From: Neorhizobium huautlense
GTDB lineage: Bacteria > Pseudomonadota > Alphaproteobacteria > Rhizobiales > Rhizobiaceae
Assembly: GCF_030811685.1 (NCBI RefSeq)
Contig: NZ_JAUSRF010000007.1
Span: 62,001 to 126,000, forward strand
Length of the DNA: 64,000 nt
Direction of reading: 5' to 3'
Shown: piece by piece, positions 27,446-36,539 of the stretch
Position numbering within the stretch: position 1 is the first letter of the stretch
How the letters are laid out: each line of letters begins with the position of its first letter
Position numbers and translations under genes: made by a program
Notes under the pieces: generated by a model
Told to the model about the DNA's origin: nothing
Seen by the model: only the letters and a program-made list of their open reading frames with translations
Databases searched by the model: none

Positions 27446-27531
27446 CCGGGCGAGCAGAGCGGATGCCAGTAACAACGGGTTGGCCAGCTCCCATCACGGC
27501 AGCCAACTCAGGCAGGACTGTGCCCTTCCTC

Positions 27532-27647
27532 TGCGTCATCCCGGCCTTGCGCCGGGATCCAGCAGACGCGCGTCCGCGCGTCGAGAGAGTTCTTCCAGCC
27601 CAAGGACTTGGGCTGGCTAGATCCCGGCGCAAGGCCGGGATGACGCA
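27532..27647. repeat. Long nested palindrome (28-base perfect arms)
   Basis: Arms at 27532-27559 and 27620-27647 are exact inverted copies. The 60 bases between hold two more perfect stems: GACGCGCG/CGCGCGTC (27565-27572 and 27575-27582) and CCAGCCCAA/TTGGGCTGG (27595-27603 and 27608-27616). The whole could fold into a three-way cruciform. The outer arm resembles the GTCATCCCGGC-type palindromes dispersed in alphaproteobacterial genomes. It fills most of the 27446-27758 gap. Confidence 0.9.
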
Positions 27648-27702
27648 GGAGTGGAGTCGGTCCTCATCAAATCAACACCGACGTCGGTGCTGATCAAAAA
27701 CC

Positions 27703-27733
27703 AAAGGCCGGGCATATCCCCAGCCCGGCCTTT
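27703..27733 (-). terminator. Terminator of the chemoreceptor gene
   Basis: AAAGGCCGGGC and its exact complement with a 9-base loop, 26 bases after the chemoreceptor stop codon. On the minus strand it is followed by TTTGGTTTTTG. Confidence 0.75.
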
Positions 27734-27758
27734 GATCGATTTGCAATTGGCAGTGTTA

Positions 27759-29597
27759 TCAGGCGGCGTAGCGCTTGTGGCCGGCGCCGTGTTCGGCCTC
27801 GATGCGGAACTGCTGCACCAGCATCATCAGCTGATTGGCTTCTTCCGCCAGCGTGCGGCTGGCTTCGCTGGTTTCTTCCACCATCGCGCCGTTCTGCTGG
27901 GTCATCTGGTCCATGCGGTTGACCGACTGGTTGATATCCTGCAGGGCGGCCGACTGGTCGCGGGCAGCGGTGGCGATGGTTTCCACGTGCTTGCTGATGC
28001 CGGTGATCTGCTGGCTGATCGAGGCGAGAACCTGACCCGTCTGCTGCACCAGACCGGCGCCATTGCTGACTTCGTTGCTGGACTGGTTGATCAAAGTCTT
28101 GATCTCGCGGGCGGCATCGGCCGAGCGCTGGGCAAGTTCGCGGACTTCCTGGGCAACGACGGCGAAACCCTTGCCGGCTTCACCGGCGCGTGCGGCTTCG
28201 ATACCGGCGTTGAGCGCCAGAAGGTTGGTCTGGAAGGCAATGTCGTCGATGACCTCGATGATCTGTTCGATCTTCTTGGACGCTTCCTCGATACGGTCCA
28301 TGGCTTCAACGGCATTGTTGACGACGGTACCGGAATTATCGGCGCTCTGCTTGGTCTTGCCGACGGCATCGTTGGCTTCACGGGCACGCTCGGCGGAAGA
28401 ACGCACGGTGGCAGTGATTTCCTCGACGGCGGCGGCAGTTTCTTCCAGCGACGCAGCCTGGCTTTCCGTGCGCTTGGCAAGATCGGCCGAAGACTGGCTG
28501 AGTTCACCACTGTTGCGCTGGATGGCGAGCGTGCTTTCACGGATGCGCGACAGCGTATCACGCAGGCGCTCGATAGAGCCGTTGAAATCGACGCGGAGCT
28601 GTTCGAGACGGCCGGTAAAGGCGCGGTCGATCTTGACCGAGAGATCACCCTGCGACAGGCGGGCGAGAGCGGCGCCAAGCTCGGTGACGGCAAGACTGAT
28701 CTGGCTGTCGACTTCCTGCTTTTCGGCATCGTTGCGACGGCGATCGGCATCGGCGGCAGCGCGGTCGTCGGCGCTGCGGGCTTCGATCAGCAGTTTCTGG
28801 CGGGCGTTATCGCGGAACACTTCCAGCGCGCGGGCAATGTTGCCGAACTCGTTGCGGCGGTCGAGATAAGGCACGTCTGTATCGGTGCCTTCCGCCATGG
28901 TGCGGATCGTGCCGGTGAGCACGCTGAGCGGCTTGACGAGATGACGAATGGCGATGAAGCCGATCAGGCCCATGGCGATAAGGGCGAGAAGGCTGGTCAC
29001 GGCCATCTGGGTAACGGCAGTGGAGAGCTGCGCGAAATAGACTTCCATCGGAATGCCGATGAACAAGACGCCGGTCACGGCATTGGCCTTGTCCTTGATC
29101 GGGTAATAACCGGTCATGAAATCACGGCCGAAAAGGGCTGCCTGGCCGAAATAGGGCTGGCCGGCGGCAAGTGTCGTCTGAGCCGGATGATCGGCGGCAA
29201 GCTTGGTGCCAACGGCGCGTTCACCCTTTTCCGTCTTCACATTGGTGGAGACGCGGACATAATCGCTGCCGATCTTGTTGAAGACGGTGGCGACGCCGCC
29301 GATGGATTCGGCAGTGCGGTCAACCAGCGAATGGCTCTTGAACTCGATAGGGCCGGCGCTGGTGATGCCGGTAACCTCACCATCCCTGACGGCCATATCG
29401 GCACCTTCCGCCTCGACCTCATAAAGAACGCCCATGGCGCGCACGGCGCTGTGCGCATCTTCCACGGCATTGCCCATGATGTCCGAACGCAGGTTCAGAT
29501 AGGTCATACCCGAGAGAGCAGAAATCGATACGAAGACAAGGAAAAGACAAAGGCTGACAATCCGTGCGACCACGGATGACGGCAGAAAGTTTAACAT
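27759..29597 (-). CDS. Methyl-accepting chemotaxis protein
   Basis: A 612-residue chemoreceptor. The first membrane helix is at about 10-31. A periplasmic sensor of about 155 residues with a Cache-like pattern ([20 protein letters not shown]) follows. The second helix (about 190-212) leads to HAMP segments (about 212-265 and again near 310-350). The signalling domain holds the conserved hairpin tip [21 protein letters not shown] in the variant [20 protein letters not shown]. The C-terminus lacks a clear NWETF-type CheR tether. The start at 29597 has GGGGG upstream and gives a proper leader helix; the longer frame to 29687 is rejected. The ligand is unknown. Confidence 0.92.
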   Translation of the reverse strand: MLNFLPSSVVARIVSLCLFLVFVSISALSGMTYLNLRSDIMGNAVEDAHSAVRAMGVLYEVEAEGADMAVRDGEVTGITSAGPIEFKSHSLVDRTAESIGGVATVFNKIGSDYVRVSTNVKTEKGERAVGTKLAADHPAQTTLAAGQPYFGQAALFGRDFMTGYYPIKDKANAVTGVLFIGIPMEVYFAQLSTAVTQMAVTSLLALIAMGLIGFIAIRHLVKPLSVLTGTIRTMAEGTDTDVPYLDRRNEFGNIARALEVFRDNARQKLLIEARSADDRAAADADRRRNDAEKQEVDSQISLAVTELGAALARLSQGDLSVKIDRAFTGRLEQLRVDFNGSIERLRDTLSRIRESTLAIQRNSGELSQSSADLAKRTESQAASLEETAAAVEEITATVRSSAERAREANDAVGKTKQSADNSGTVVNNAVEAMDRIEEASKKIEQIIEVIDDIAFQTNLLALNAGIEAARAGEAGKGFAVVAQEVRELAQRSADAAREIKTLINQSSNEVSNGAGLVQQTGQVLASISQQITGISKHVETIATAARDQSAALQDINQSVNRMDQMTQQNGAMVEETSEASRTLAEEANQLMMLVQQFRIEAEHGAGHKRYAA

Positions 29598-29804
29598 ACG
29601 GCGACCCCCAAATGCGAAATACCAGTAGTAATTTGGGGGTAATTTAATCGAAATGCGTAAAAACTTACTGAATCTGCGTTTTGCCATTAAGGCGGCAGCA
29701 ATCTAAATGGGAACAATCCCAAATTTGGTTCAGTGTATCTCCAGACAAGCTCAATTAGAGTGTCGATATATCTAAAATAACATAACGCCTATATTCAATA
29801 TACA

Positions 29805-29936
29805 TCACAACAGATAGGAGATAGTCAGCAACGCAACAATTGCGCTCACAGTAATGACGCCCAAACGCAGAGCGATATCTGCGGCGGCTTCAGTCTTTGC
29901 GATGGCGATGGCACGAGCACGACGACGGTTCTGCAT
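29805..29936 (-). CDS. Possible 43-residue membrane peptide
   Basis: A short frame encoding MQNRRRARAIAIAKTEAAAD followed by a single hydrophobic helix (LGVITVSAIVALLTISYLL) to the end. A basic N-terminus plus one C-terminal helix is typical of small inner-membrane proteins. The Shine-Dalgarno is weak (CGGGACC), so expression is uncertain. It is the only coding-like signal in the 480-base gap between the chemoreceptor and the flavoprotein; the rest of the gap shows nothing. Confidence 0.45.
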   Translation of the reverse strand: MQNRRRARAIAIAKTEAAADIALRLGVITVSAIVALLTISYLL

Positions 29937-30079
29937 CAAGATGGTCCCGACTGGAGAGATTTCGACCGCCGCCTTTGGCGACGACCAGCGCTTAACAACA
30001 GATAAGAATCCACGACTGTGCGCGCATTAAGGCAGGATGTCGCAGGCTTATTAAAAAGTGCTAAAAGATATCCGCAGCA

Positions 30080-31273
30080 TCAGAACTGTTGCGACAGCGC
30101 CTCGCCGCAGGCATGGCCCGATGCCCAGGCCCATTGGAAATTGTAACCGCCGAGCCAGCCGGTGACATCGACGCATTCACCGATGAAATAAAGGCCGGGC
30201 ACGTTTTTGGCCTGCATGGTTTTGGAATCGATCTCAGACGTATCGATGCCGCCGATGGTGACTTCCGCCGTGCGATACCCTTCCGAACCGGCCGGCACGA
30301 TGGTCCAGTCTTGCGCGGATGCGGCCAAAGCTTCCAGCTTGCGATCGCCCTGATCGGCCATCTGCCCGGTCATCCCGGCATTTTCGGTCAAAAACTGTGC
30401 CAGACGTTTCGGCAGGATTTCGCCCAGCACCGTCTGCGCCGCCTGTTTGCCATTGGCCTTTCGCCCGTCCTTCAGGCGCGCGGCAATGTCGATATCCGGC
30501 TCGATCTGCAGTTTGATCGCATCCCCTTCCCGCCAGTAGGACGAGATCTGCAGGATGGCGGGACCGCTAATGCCGCGATGGGTGAAAAGCAAAGCTTCAC
30601 GAAACGACGTCTTGCCGTGTTTCACTTCGGCATCGACGGCAATGCCGGAGAGCGGCGACAGCTTTTCGAGAAGCGTCGGATCAAGCGTCAGCGGCACGAG
30701 GCCGGGACGGGTGTCGGTAACCTTGAGGCCGAATTCGGCGGCGATGCGATAGGCAAAACCCGTCGCGCCCATTTTCGGGATCGACTTGCCACCGGTGGCG
30801 ATAACGACGCTGCCGGCTTCGACCATGCCGCTCGAGGTCGTGATGCGAAAACCGTCGGGCGCTTTTTCGACGGCGGAAATTTCTGTCTTCAGCTCCAGCG
30901 TTGCGCCGACTGCCCGCATCTCGTCGAGCAGCATGTGGATGATGTCCTTGGCGCTGTCATCGCAGAACAATTGACCGAGGGTCTTTTCATGCCACGCGAT
31001 GCGATGCTTTTCGACAAGATCGAGAAAATCGCGCGGCGTATAACGCGCCAGCGCCGACTTGGCGAAATGCGGATTGGCCGACAGATAGTTTTTCGGGCCC
31101 GCATGGATATTGGTGAAGTTGCAGCGGCCGCCGCCGGAAATGCGGATCTTTTCGGCCGGGTTCTTGGCGTGATCGAGCACGAGAACACGTTTGCCGCCTT
31201 GGCCTGCGCGGATCGCACACATCAGCCCGGCCGCACCGGCACCAAGGATCACCACGTCAAATCTGCGGGCCAA
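30080..31273 (-). CDS. HI0933/BaiN-family NAD(P)/FAD-dependent oxidoreductase
   Basis: A 397-residue flavoprotein. The N-terminal Rossmann FAD motif is DVVILGAGAAGLMCAIRAG, followed by the family signature SGGGRCNFTN near residue 47. The C-terminal second FAD contact is GLYFIGECVDVTGWLGGYNFQWAWASGHACG. The family (YhiN-like) has poorly defined substrates. It stands alone, read away from puuA, with no operon partner. Confidence 0.88.
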   Translation of the reverse strand: MARRFDVVILGAGAAGLMCAIRAGQGGKRVLVLDHAKNPAEKIRISGGGRCNFTNIHAGPKNYLSANPHFAKSALARYTPRDFLDLVEKHRIAWHEKTLGQLFCDDSAKDIIHMLLDEMRAVGATLELKTEISAVEKAPDGFRITTSSGMVEAGSVVIATGGKSIPKMGATGFAYRIAAEFGLKVTDTRPGLVPLTLDPTLLEKLSPLSGIAVDAEVKHGKTSFREALLFTHRGISGPAILQISSYWREGDAIKLQIEPDIDIAARLKDGRKANGKQAAQTVLGEILPKRLAQFLTENAGMTGQMADQGDRKLEALAASAQDWTIVPAGSEGYRTAEVTIGGIDTSEIDSKTMQAKNVPGLYFIGECVDVTGWLGGYNFQWAWASGHACGEALSQQF

Positions 31274-31422
31274 AACAAAAACTCCTGAAACGAGCGGCGT
31301 TTCTGTTGTGATAAGGCGTTGATGTCAATGCCGACAAAGAGATCAAACATTCAGAACCTGCCTATCGCCAATTGCCACAAGGTGACTATTATAAGGTTCC
31401 CGACCAACGCTTCCGGTGAGCC

Positions 31423-32850
31423 ATGCCGCCCAAGAAAAAGCCGACGCCTTCAGCCCCCAAGCCCAAAATCCCGGCCGCCGTTCTGGACAGCCGACGCGGG
31501 GTAAAATCCTGGCAGGAAGCCGCCGCATGGCTGAAAGTGCGCGGCATCGAGGATGTCGAATGCATCACGCCGGACCTTGCCGGCGTGCCGCGCGGCAAGA
31601 TGATGCCTGCGTCGAAATTCACCAGCAACACCTCGCTGGCTTTGCCATCGGCGCTCTATCGCCACACGATTTCCGGCGAATACCCGGACGAGACCGGCAA
31701 TTTCCGTTATGACAGCCGCGATAGCGACATCAAGCTCGTGCCGGATCTTTCGACACTCTCCGTCGTGCCGTGGGAAAGCGATCCGACCGCTCAGGTGATC
31801 TGCGATATCGTCGGCGCCGACGGCAAGAACGTGCCCTATACGCCGCGCAACGTCTTGAAGCATGTCGTCAAACTCTATTCGGATCGCGGCTGGAAACCGG
31901 TCGTCGCCCCGGAAATCGAGTTCTATCTCGTCGCCGTCAATGAAGACCCGGATTACCCGCTGCATCCGCCAAAGGGCCGCTCGGGCCGTTCGATTTCCGG
32001 CGGCCAGAGCTATTCCATCGCCGGCATCAACGAATTCGACGAGTTGATCGACGACATCTACCATTTCTCCGAAAAGCAGGGTCTGGAGATCGACACGCTG
32101 ATCCATGAAGAAGGTCCGGCGCAGCTGGAAATCAACCTTCGCCATGGCGACCCGATCCAGCTGGCCGATCAGGTATTTCTGTTCAAGCGCACCATTCGCG
32201 AGGCAGCGCTGAAACACGGCATCTATGCCACGTTCATGGCCAAGCCGATGCAGGGCCAGCCGGGATCTGCCATGCACGTCCACCAGTCGGTGGTCGATAT
32301 CAATACCGGCAAGAATGTCTTCTCCAACGACGACGGCTCGCCATCGAAGGAGTTCTTCCACTTCATCGGCGGCATGCAGAAATTCGTGCCGAGTTCGCTG
32401 GTCATGCTGGCGCCTTACGTGAATTCCTATCGCCGCCTGACGCCCGACATGGCCTGCCCGGTCAACAATGCCTGGGGTTACGACAACCGCACCACCGCTT
32501 TCCGCGTACCGGTTTCCGATCCTTCGGCGCGGCGTGTCGAAAACCGGTTGCCGAGTTCGGATGCCAATCCCTATCTGGCGCTGGCCGCCTCCCTCGGTTG
32601 CGGCCTCTTGGGCATAACAAAAGAAATCCAGCCGACCGAACCGACATCCGACACCGCCAATGAAGGTTCGATCGAACTGCCGCGCGGGCTTCTGGAAGCG
32701 CTGGCGCTGCTGGAGGGCGAACCAGCTTTTGAAGAAGTTTATGGCTCCGAGTTCATCAATATCTATGCCGGGGTGAAACGCGGCGAATTTGAAACATTCA
32801 TGCAGGTCATCAGTCCCTGGGAGCGTGAATTCCTGTTGCTGAACGTTTGA
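31423..32850 (+). CDS. puuA: Gamma-glutamylputrescine synthetase (glutamine synthetase family)
   Basis: A 475-residue enzyme of the glutamine-synthetase fold, with a basic proline-rich N-terminal extension (MPPKKKPTPSAPKPKIP). Metal and ATP blocks are visible: VVAPEIEFYL, EEGPAQLEINLRHGD, GSAMHVHQSV and NNAWGYDNRTTAFRVP. The sequence departs from true glutamine synthetases (no adenylylation loop tyrosine region), and the next gene is a PuuB-like oxidase 10 bases downstream. It therefore probably joins glutamate to putrescine, the first step of the Puu pathway, using putrescine imported by PotFGHI. A different amine substrate is possible. Confidence 0.75.
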   Translation: MPPKKKPTPSAPKPKIPAAVLDSRRGVKSWQEAAAWLKVRGIEDVECITPDLAGVPRGKMMPASKFTSNTSLALPSALYRHTISGEYPDETGNFRYDSRDSDIKLVPDLSTLSVVPWESDPTAQVICDIVGADGKNVPYTPRNVLKHVVKLYSDRGWKPVVAPEIEFYLVAVNEDPDYPLHPPKGRSGRSISGGQSYSIAGINEFDELIDDIYHFSEKQGLEIDTLIHEEGPAQLEINLRHGDPIQLADQVFLFKRTIREAALKHGIYATFMAKPMQGQPGSAMHVHQSVVDINTGKNVFSNDDGSPSKEFFHFIGGMQKFVPSSLVMLAPYVNSYRRLTPDMACPVNNAWGYDNRTTAFRVPVSDPSARRVENRLPSSDANPYLALAASLGCGLLGITKEIQPTEPTSDTANEGSIELPRGLLEALALLEGEPAFEEVYGSEFINIYAGVKRGEFETFMQVISPWEREFLLLNV

Positions 32851-32860
32851 AGGAGACGGC

Positions 32861-34150
32861 ATGACCGCATGGCAGAGCCCGATCGCACCCGGCATTTCCT
32901 GGTATCAGGCGTCTGTCGGCGAGCGCCCCACCTACCCGGCGCTCGATGGCTCCAGGACCACCGACGTCGCCATTATCGGCGGCGGTTATACCGGGTTGCA
33001 AGCGGCCTATTGCCTGGCATCGGCGGGCGTATCGGTGACGCTGATCGAGGCCTGCCATTTCGGCGACGGCGCATCCGGCCGCAATGGCGGCCAGCTCGGC
33101 ACCGGTCAGCGCTGGTGGCCGGAAGATCAGGAAGAGGTGCTCGGGCTGGAAAGGTCGCGCGCCCTGTTCGACATGGCCGAACATGCCAAACGGTACCTGC
33201 TCGATTTTGCCGACAAGCACGGCATCGACATGGAATATGTACAGGGCCACATGTGCGTGGCGCACAAGCCGGGGCATGACAAGGAATACCGCGCCAACGC
33301 CGAGATTGCGGCGACGCGTTACGACTACCCCTACATCTCCTACATGGACAAGGCCGAGACCGCCGAGCGGCTGGGCTCCAGCCATTATCATTGCGGCATC
33401 TATGATGGCGGCACCGGCCATATCCATCCGCTTAAACTGCTGATTGGCCTTGCCCGCACGGCAGCGGCAGCGGGTGCTGCGATCCACGAAAACACGCCGG
33501 CGAAATCGATCTCGCAATCGGGTGGCAAGACGCTGATCGAAACGCCAACGGGCACGATTACCGCCAATCGCGTTCTGATCGCCACCAATGCCTATATCGA
33601 AAATCTGGAACCGGTGACGGCGGCGCATGTGATGCCGATCCGCTCCTTCATCGGCGCGACCGAGCCGCTGGATGACCACCCGACCATTCTTTCCGGCAAT
33701 GAATCGGTCGCCGATTCGCGCTTCGTGGTGCGGTATTTCCGAAAATCGAAGGATGGGCGGCTGCTGTTCGGCGGACGCGAAGCCTATACGGCCGATAGCC
33801 CGCGCGACATTTCCAGCCATATCCGCCGGCAGATCGCCGAAATCTATCCTGATCTAAACGAGATAGAGATCACCCATTCCTGGGGTGGTTCGGTGGGCAT
33901 CACCCTCACCCGCCAGCCTTTTGTGAAGGAAGTGATGCCCGGTGTGATGTCGGTGGGCGGTTATTCCGGCCACGGTGTCATGCTGTCAAATTATTGTGGT
34001 AAGCTTTATGCAGATATGACACTCGGCAAGACGACGGAGCTTTCCTATCTTGCCGATCTGGACGTTCCGGCTTTTCCGGGGGGCTCCCGCCTGCGGGCTC
34101 CGCTCCTTTTCCTCGCCCTGACCTGGTATGCGCTGCGCGACCGGTTCTGA
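32861..34150 (+). CDS. puuB: Gamma-glutamylputrescine oxidoreductase (FAD)
   Basis: A 429-residue DAO-type flavoenzyme. The FAD motif is TDVAIIGGGYTGLQAAYCLASAG, followed by SGRNGGQLGTGQRWW, the region that covers the flavin in PuuB-like oxidases. The C-terminal block is SVGGYSGHGVMLSNYCGKLYAD. It starts 10 bases after puuA with AAGGAGACGGC as ribosome-binding site, so the pair is one operon. It should oxidise gamma-glutamylputrescine to the aldehyde, releasing ammonia and H2O2. The remaining steps (PuuC, PuuD) are not seen here. Confidence 0.78.
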   Translation: MTAWQSPIAPGISWYQASVGERPTYPALDGSRTTDVAIIGGGYTGLQAAYCLASAGVSVTLIEACHFGDGASGRNGGQLGTGQRWWPEDQEEVLGLERSRALFDMAEHAKRYLLDFADKHGIDMEYVQGHMCVAHKPGHDKEYRANAEIAATRYDYPYISYMDKAETAERLGSSHYHCGIYDGGTGHIHPLKLLIGLARTAAAAGAAIHENTPAKSISQSGGKTLIETPTGTITANRVLIATNAYIENLEPVTAAHVMPIRSFIGATEPLDDHPTILSGNESVADSRFVVRYFRKSKDGRLLFGGREAYTADSPRDISSHIRRQIAEIYPDLNEIEITHSWGGSVGITLTRQPFVKEVMPGVMSVGGYSGHGVMLSNYCGKLYADMTLGKTTELSYLADLDVPAFPGGSRLRAPLLFLALTWYALRDRF

Positions 34151-34244
34151 GGCAAAAGATCACAGCCACCCGTTTTCGGGCTGGCGCTTTTAAATCGATT
34201 AGATTATGACCCCTATCAACAACGCGACTTCGAGAGAATTAGGT

Positions 34245-35717
34245 ATGAGCAGCCAGATCATCCCAGTTGAGCCCTTCGATTGCATCGTCTTCGGCGGCAG
34301 CGGCGACCTTGCGGAGCGAAAGCTTCTTCCGGCACTCTATCACCGCCAGATCGAGGGTCAGTTCACCGAACCGACGCGCATCATTGGCGCTTCGCGCAGC
34401 GCGCTTTCCCACGAAGATTACCGCAAGTTCGCCAAGGATGCCCTGAAAGAGCATTTGAAAAAGGGCGAATATGACGAGGCGGAAGTCAAGAAATTCTGCG
34501 AGCGCCTGTTCTACGTATCCGTCGATGCCAAGTCCGATCAGGGCTGGGACGTGCTGAAAAAGCTGCTGGACGAAGGCAAGGATCGCATCCGCGCATTCTA
34601 TCTCGCCGTGGCACCGGGCATTTTTGGCGCGATCTCCGAAAAGATCCGCGACCACAAGCTGATCACGCCAAAGACCCGCATCGTCGTCGAAAAGCCGATC
34701 GGCCGTGACCTCGCATCGGCGCTGGTGCTGAACGACACGATCGGCAAGGTCTTCAAGGAAGAACAGATCTACCGTATCGACCATTATCTGGGCAAGGAAA
34801 CCGTCCAGAACCTGATGGCGCTGCGTTTTGCCAACGCGCTTTATGAGCCGCTGTGGAACGCCAACTATATCGACCACGTGCAGATCACCGTTGCCGAGGC
34901 TGTCGGCCTCGAAGGCCGCGCCGGTTATTACGACACGGCCGGCGCGCTGCGCGACATGGTGCAGAACCACATCATGCAGCTGCTTTGCCTTGTTGCCATG
35001 GAAACCCCGTCCTCGATGAATTCCGAGGCTGTGCGCGACGAAAAGCTGAAAGTTCTGCGCGCGCTGAAGCCGATCACGGCTGAAAACGTCGAGCAGATGA
35101 CGGTGCGCGGCCAGTACCGTGCCGGCGCTTCCGCAGGCGGCCCGGTCAAGGGTTATCTGGAAGAGCTGGAAGGCGGCGTTTCCAACACGGAAACCTTTGT
35201 CGCCATCAAGGCCGAGATCGGCAACTGGCGCTGGGCCGGCGTTCCCTTCTACATCCGTACGGGCAAGCGCCTGACGGAGCGCATGTCGGAAATCGTGATC
35301 ACCTTCAAGCCGGTTCCGCACAACATCTTTGACACCGCGGCGGGCCGTATTTCGGCCAACCAGCTGATCATCCGCCTGCAGCCGGATGAAGGCGTCAAAC
35401 AGTCGCTGATGATCAAGGATCCGGGTCCGGGCGGCATGCGTCTGCGCAATGTTTCGCTCGACATGAGCTTTGCCGAAGCCTTCAACGTTCGCTCGCCGGA
35501 TGCTTACGAGCGCCTGTTGATGGATACGATCCGCGCCAACCAGACGCTGTTCATGCGCCGCGACGAAGTGGAAGCCGCATGGCAATGGTGCGATCCGATC
35601 CTGAAAGGCTGGGAAGAGACCGGACAGCCGGCGCAGGGTTACACCGCCGGCACCTGGGGCCCGAGCCAGGCTATCGCGCTGATCGAGCGTGACGGCCGCA
35701 CATGGCACGAGGGCTGA
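34245..35717 (+). CDS. zwf: Glucose-6-phosphate 1-dehydrogenase
   Basis: A 490-residue NADP-dependent enzyme making 6-phosphogluconolactone. The N-terminal nucleotide motif is GGSGDLAERKLLPALY and the substrate signature is RIDHYLGKETVQNLMALRFAN in the middle (catalytic His in DHYLGKE). The start at 34245 is preferred: GAGAGAATTAGGT precedes it, and the upstream ATG at 34206 adds an unusual leader. First gene of zwf-pgl-edd; pgl starts 3 bases after its stop. Confidence 0.95.
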   Translation: MSSQIIPVEPFDCIVFGGSGDLAERKLLPALYHRQIEGQFTEPTRIIGASRSALSHEDYRKFAKDALKEHLKKGEYDEAEVKKFCERLFYVSVDAKSDQGWDVLKKLLDEGKDRIRAFYLAVAPGIFGAISEKIRDHKLITPKTRIVVEKPIGRDLASALVLNDTIGKVFKEEQIYRIDHYLGKETVQNLMALRFANALYEPLWNANYIDHVQITVAEAVGLEGRAGYYDTAGALRDMVQNHIMQLLCLVAMETPSSMNSEAVRDEKLKVLRALKPITAENVEQMTVRGQYRAGASAGGPVKGYLEELEGGVSNTETFVAIKAEIGNWRWAGVPFYIRTGKRLTERMSEIVITFKPVPHNIFDTAAGRISANQLIIRLQPDEGVKQSLMIKDPGPGGMRLRNVSLDMSFAEAFNVRSPDAYERLLMDTIRANQTLFMRRDEVEAAWQWCDPILKGWEETGQPAQGYTAGTWGPSQAIALIERDGRTWHEG

Positions 35718-35720
35718 GGC

Positions 35721-36419
35721 ATGGCCGGTAAACTGCACGAATTTCCCGATCCCGAAACGCTGGCACACGAACTTGCCATCGATGTTGCGGCCCAGCTGAC
35801 GGCGGCGATTGCCGTTCGCGGCGCGGCATCGATCGCCGTTTCCGGCGGTTCGACGCCAAAGCGGTTTTTCGAGGCGCTGTCGGAACAGGATATCAACTGG
35901 GCGAAGGTGACGATCACGCTGGTGGACGAACGTTTCGTATCCGCCGACGACGAGCGTTCCAACCATCGTCTGGTGGCGACGCATCTTCTCAAAGGCAATG
36001 CGGAGGCAGCGACATTCGTGCCGCTCTATCAGCCTGCCACGACCGCCGAGGAAGCCGCAAAGATCGCCACCGAAAAAACGGCCGGTTTCGGCAACCCTTT
36101 CGATGTCGTCATTCTGGGCATGGGTGGAGACGGGCATACCGCCTCCTTCTTCCCGAAGGGCAACAATCTGGCCAAGGCCATCGACCCGCAAGGTCCGCGT
36201 GGCGTTCTGACCATGCAGGCGGAAGGTGCCGGCGAAGAACGCCTCACCTTCTCCTTCACCAGCCTTGCCGATGCGCGCCTGCTGGTGCTGCATATCGAGG
36301 GTGATGCCAAGATGATCGTGCTGGAGAAGGCGGAAGATGGCGACGACGAGATGGACATGCCCATCCGCGCCGTTCTGAACCGCGCCGCTTCACCGCTGCA
36401 GATCTACTGGGCGCCATAA
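35721..36419 (+). CDS. pgl: 6-phosphogluconolactonase
   Basis: A 232-residue enzyme of the NagB/DevB-like fold that hydrolyses the lactone made by Zwf. Conserved stretches are SIAVSGGSTPKRFFEALS, VTITLVDERFVSADDERSN and DVVILGMGGDGHTASFFP. Translation is probably coupled to zwf (3-base gap). A 120-base leader separates it from edd. Confidence 0.93.
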   Translation: MAGKLHEFPDPETLAHELAIDVAAQLTAAIAVRGAASIAVSGGSTPKRFFEALSEQDINWAKVTITLVDERFVSADDERSNHRLVATHLLKGNAEAATFVPLYQPATTAEEAAKIATEKTAGFGNPFDVVILGMGGDGHTASFFPKGNNLAKAIDPQGPRGVLTMQAEGAGEERLTFSFTSLADARLLVLHIEGDAKMIVLEKAEDGDDEMDMPIRAVLNRAASPLQIYWAP

Positions 36420-36483
36420 CAGGCGCCCTCCCCGGCGACGCTGGTTTTTAAGACCGCGCGCGCTGGCACATTTTACGACAGAA

Positions 36484-36521
36484 CAATCCCGGTGGCTTCG
36501 GCCTCTCCCAAACCGGGATTG
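36484..36521 (+). promoter_or_regulatory. Leader hairpin before edd
   Basis: CAATCCCGGT and its exact complement with an 18-base loop, directly upstream of the AAGGAGG (36526-36532) of edd. No U-run follows, so it is more likely an RNA-stability or regulatory element than a terminator. Confidence 0.5.
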
Positions 36522-36539
36522 ACCGAAGGAGGATTGCAC

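Noticed and set aside
27651-29579. 642-residue plus-strand frame
   Set aside because: Antisense to the chemoreceptor, whose conserved signalling tip is intact.
34239-36293. 684-residue minus-strand frame
   Set aside because: Antisense to zwf and pgl, both with full family signatures.
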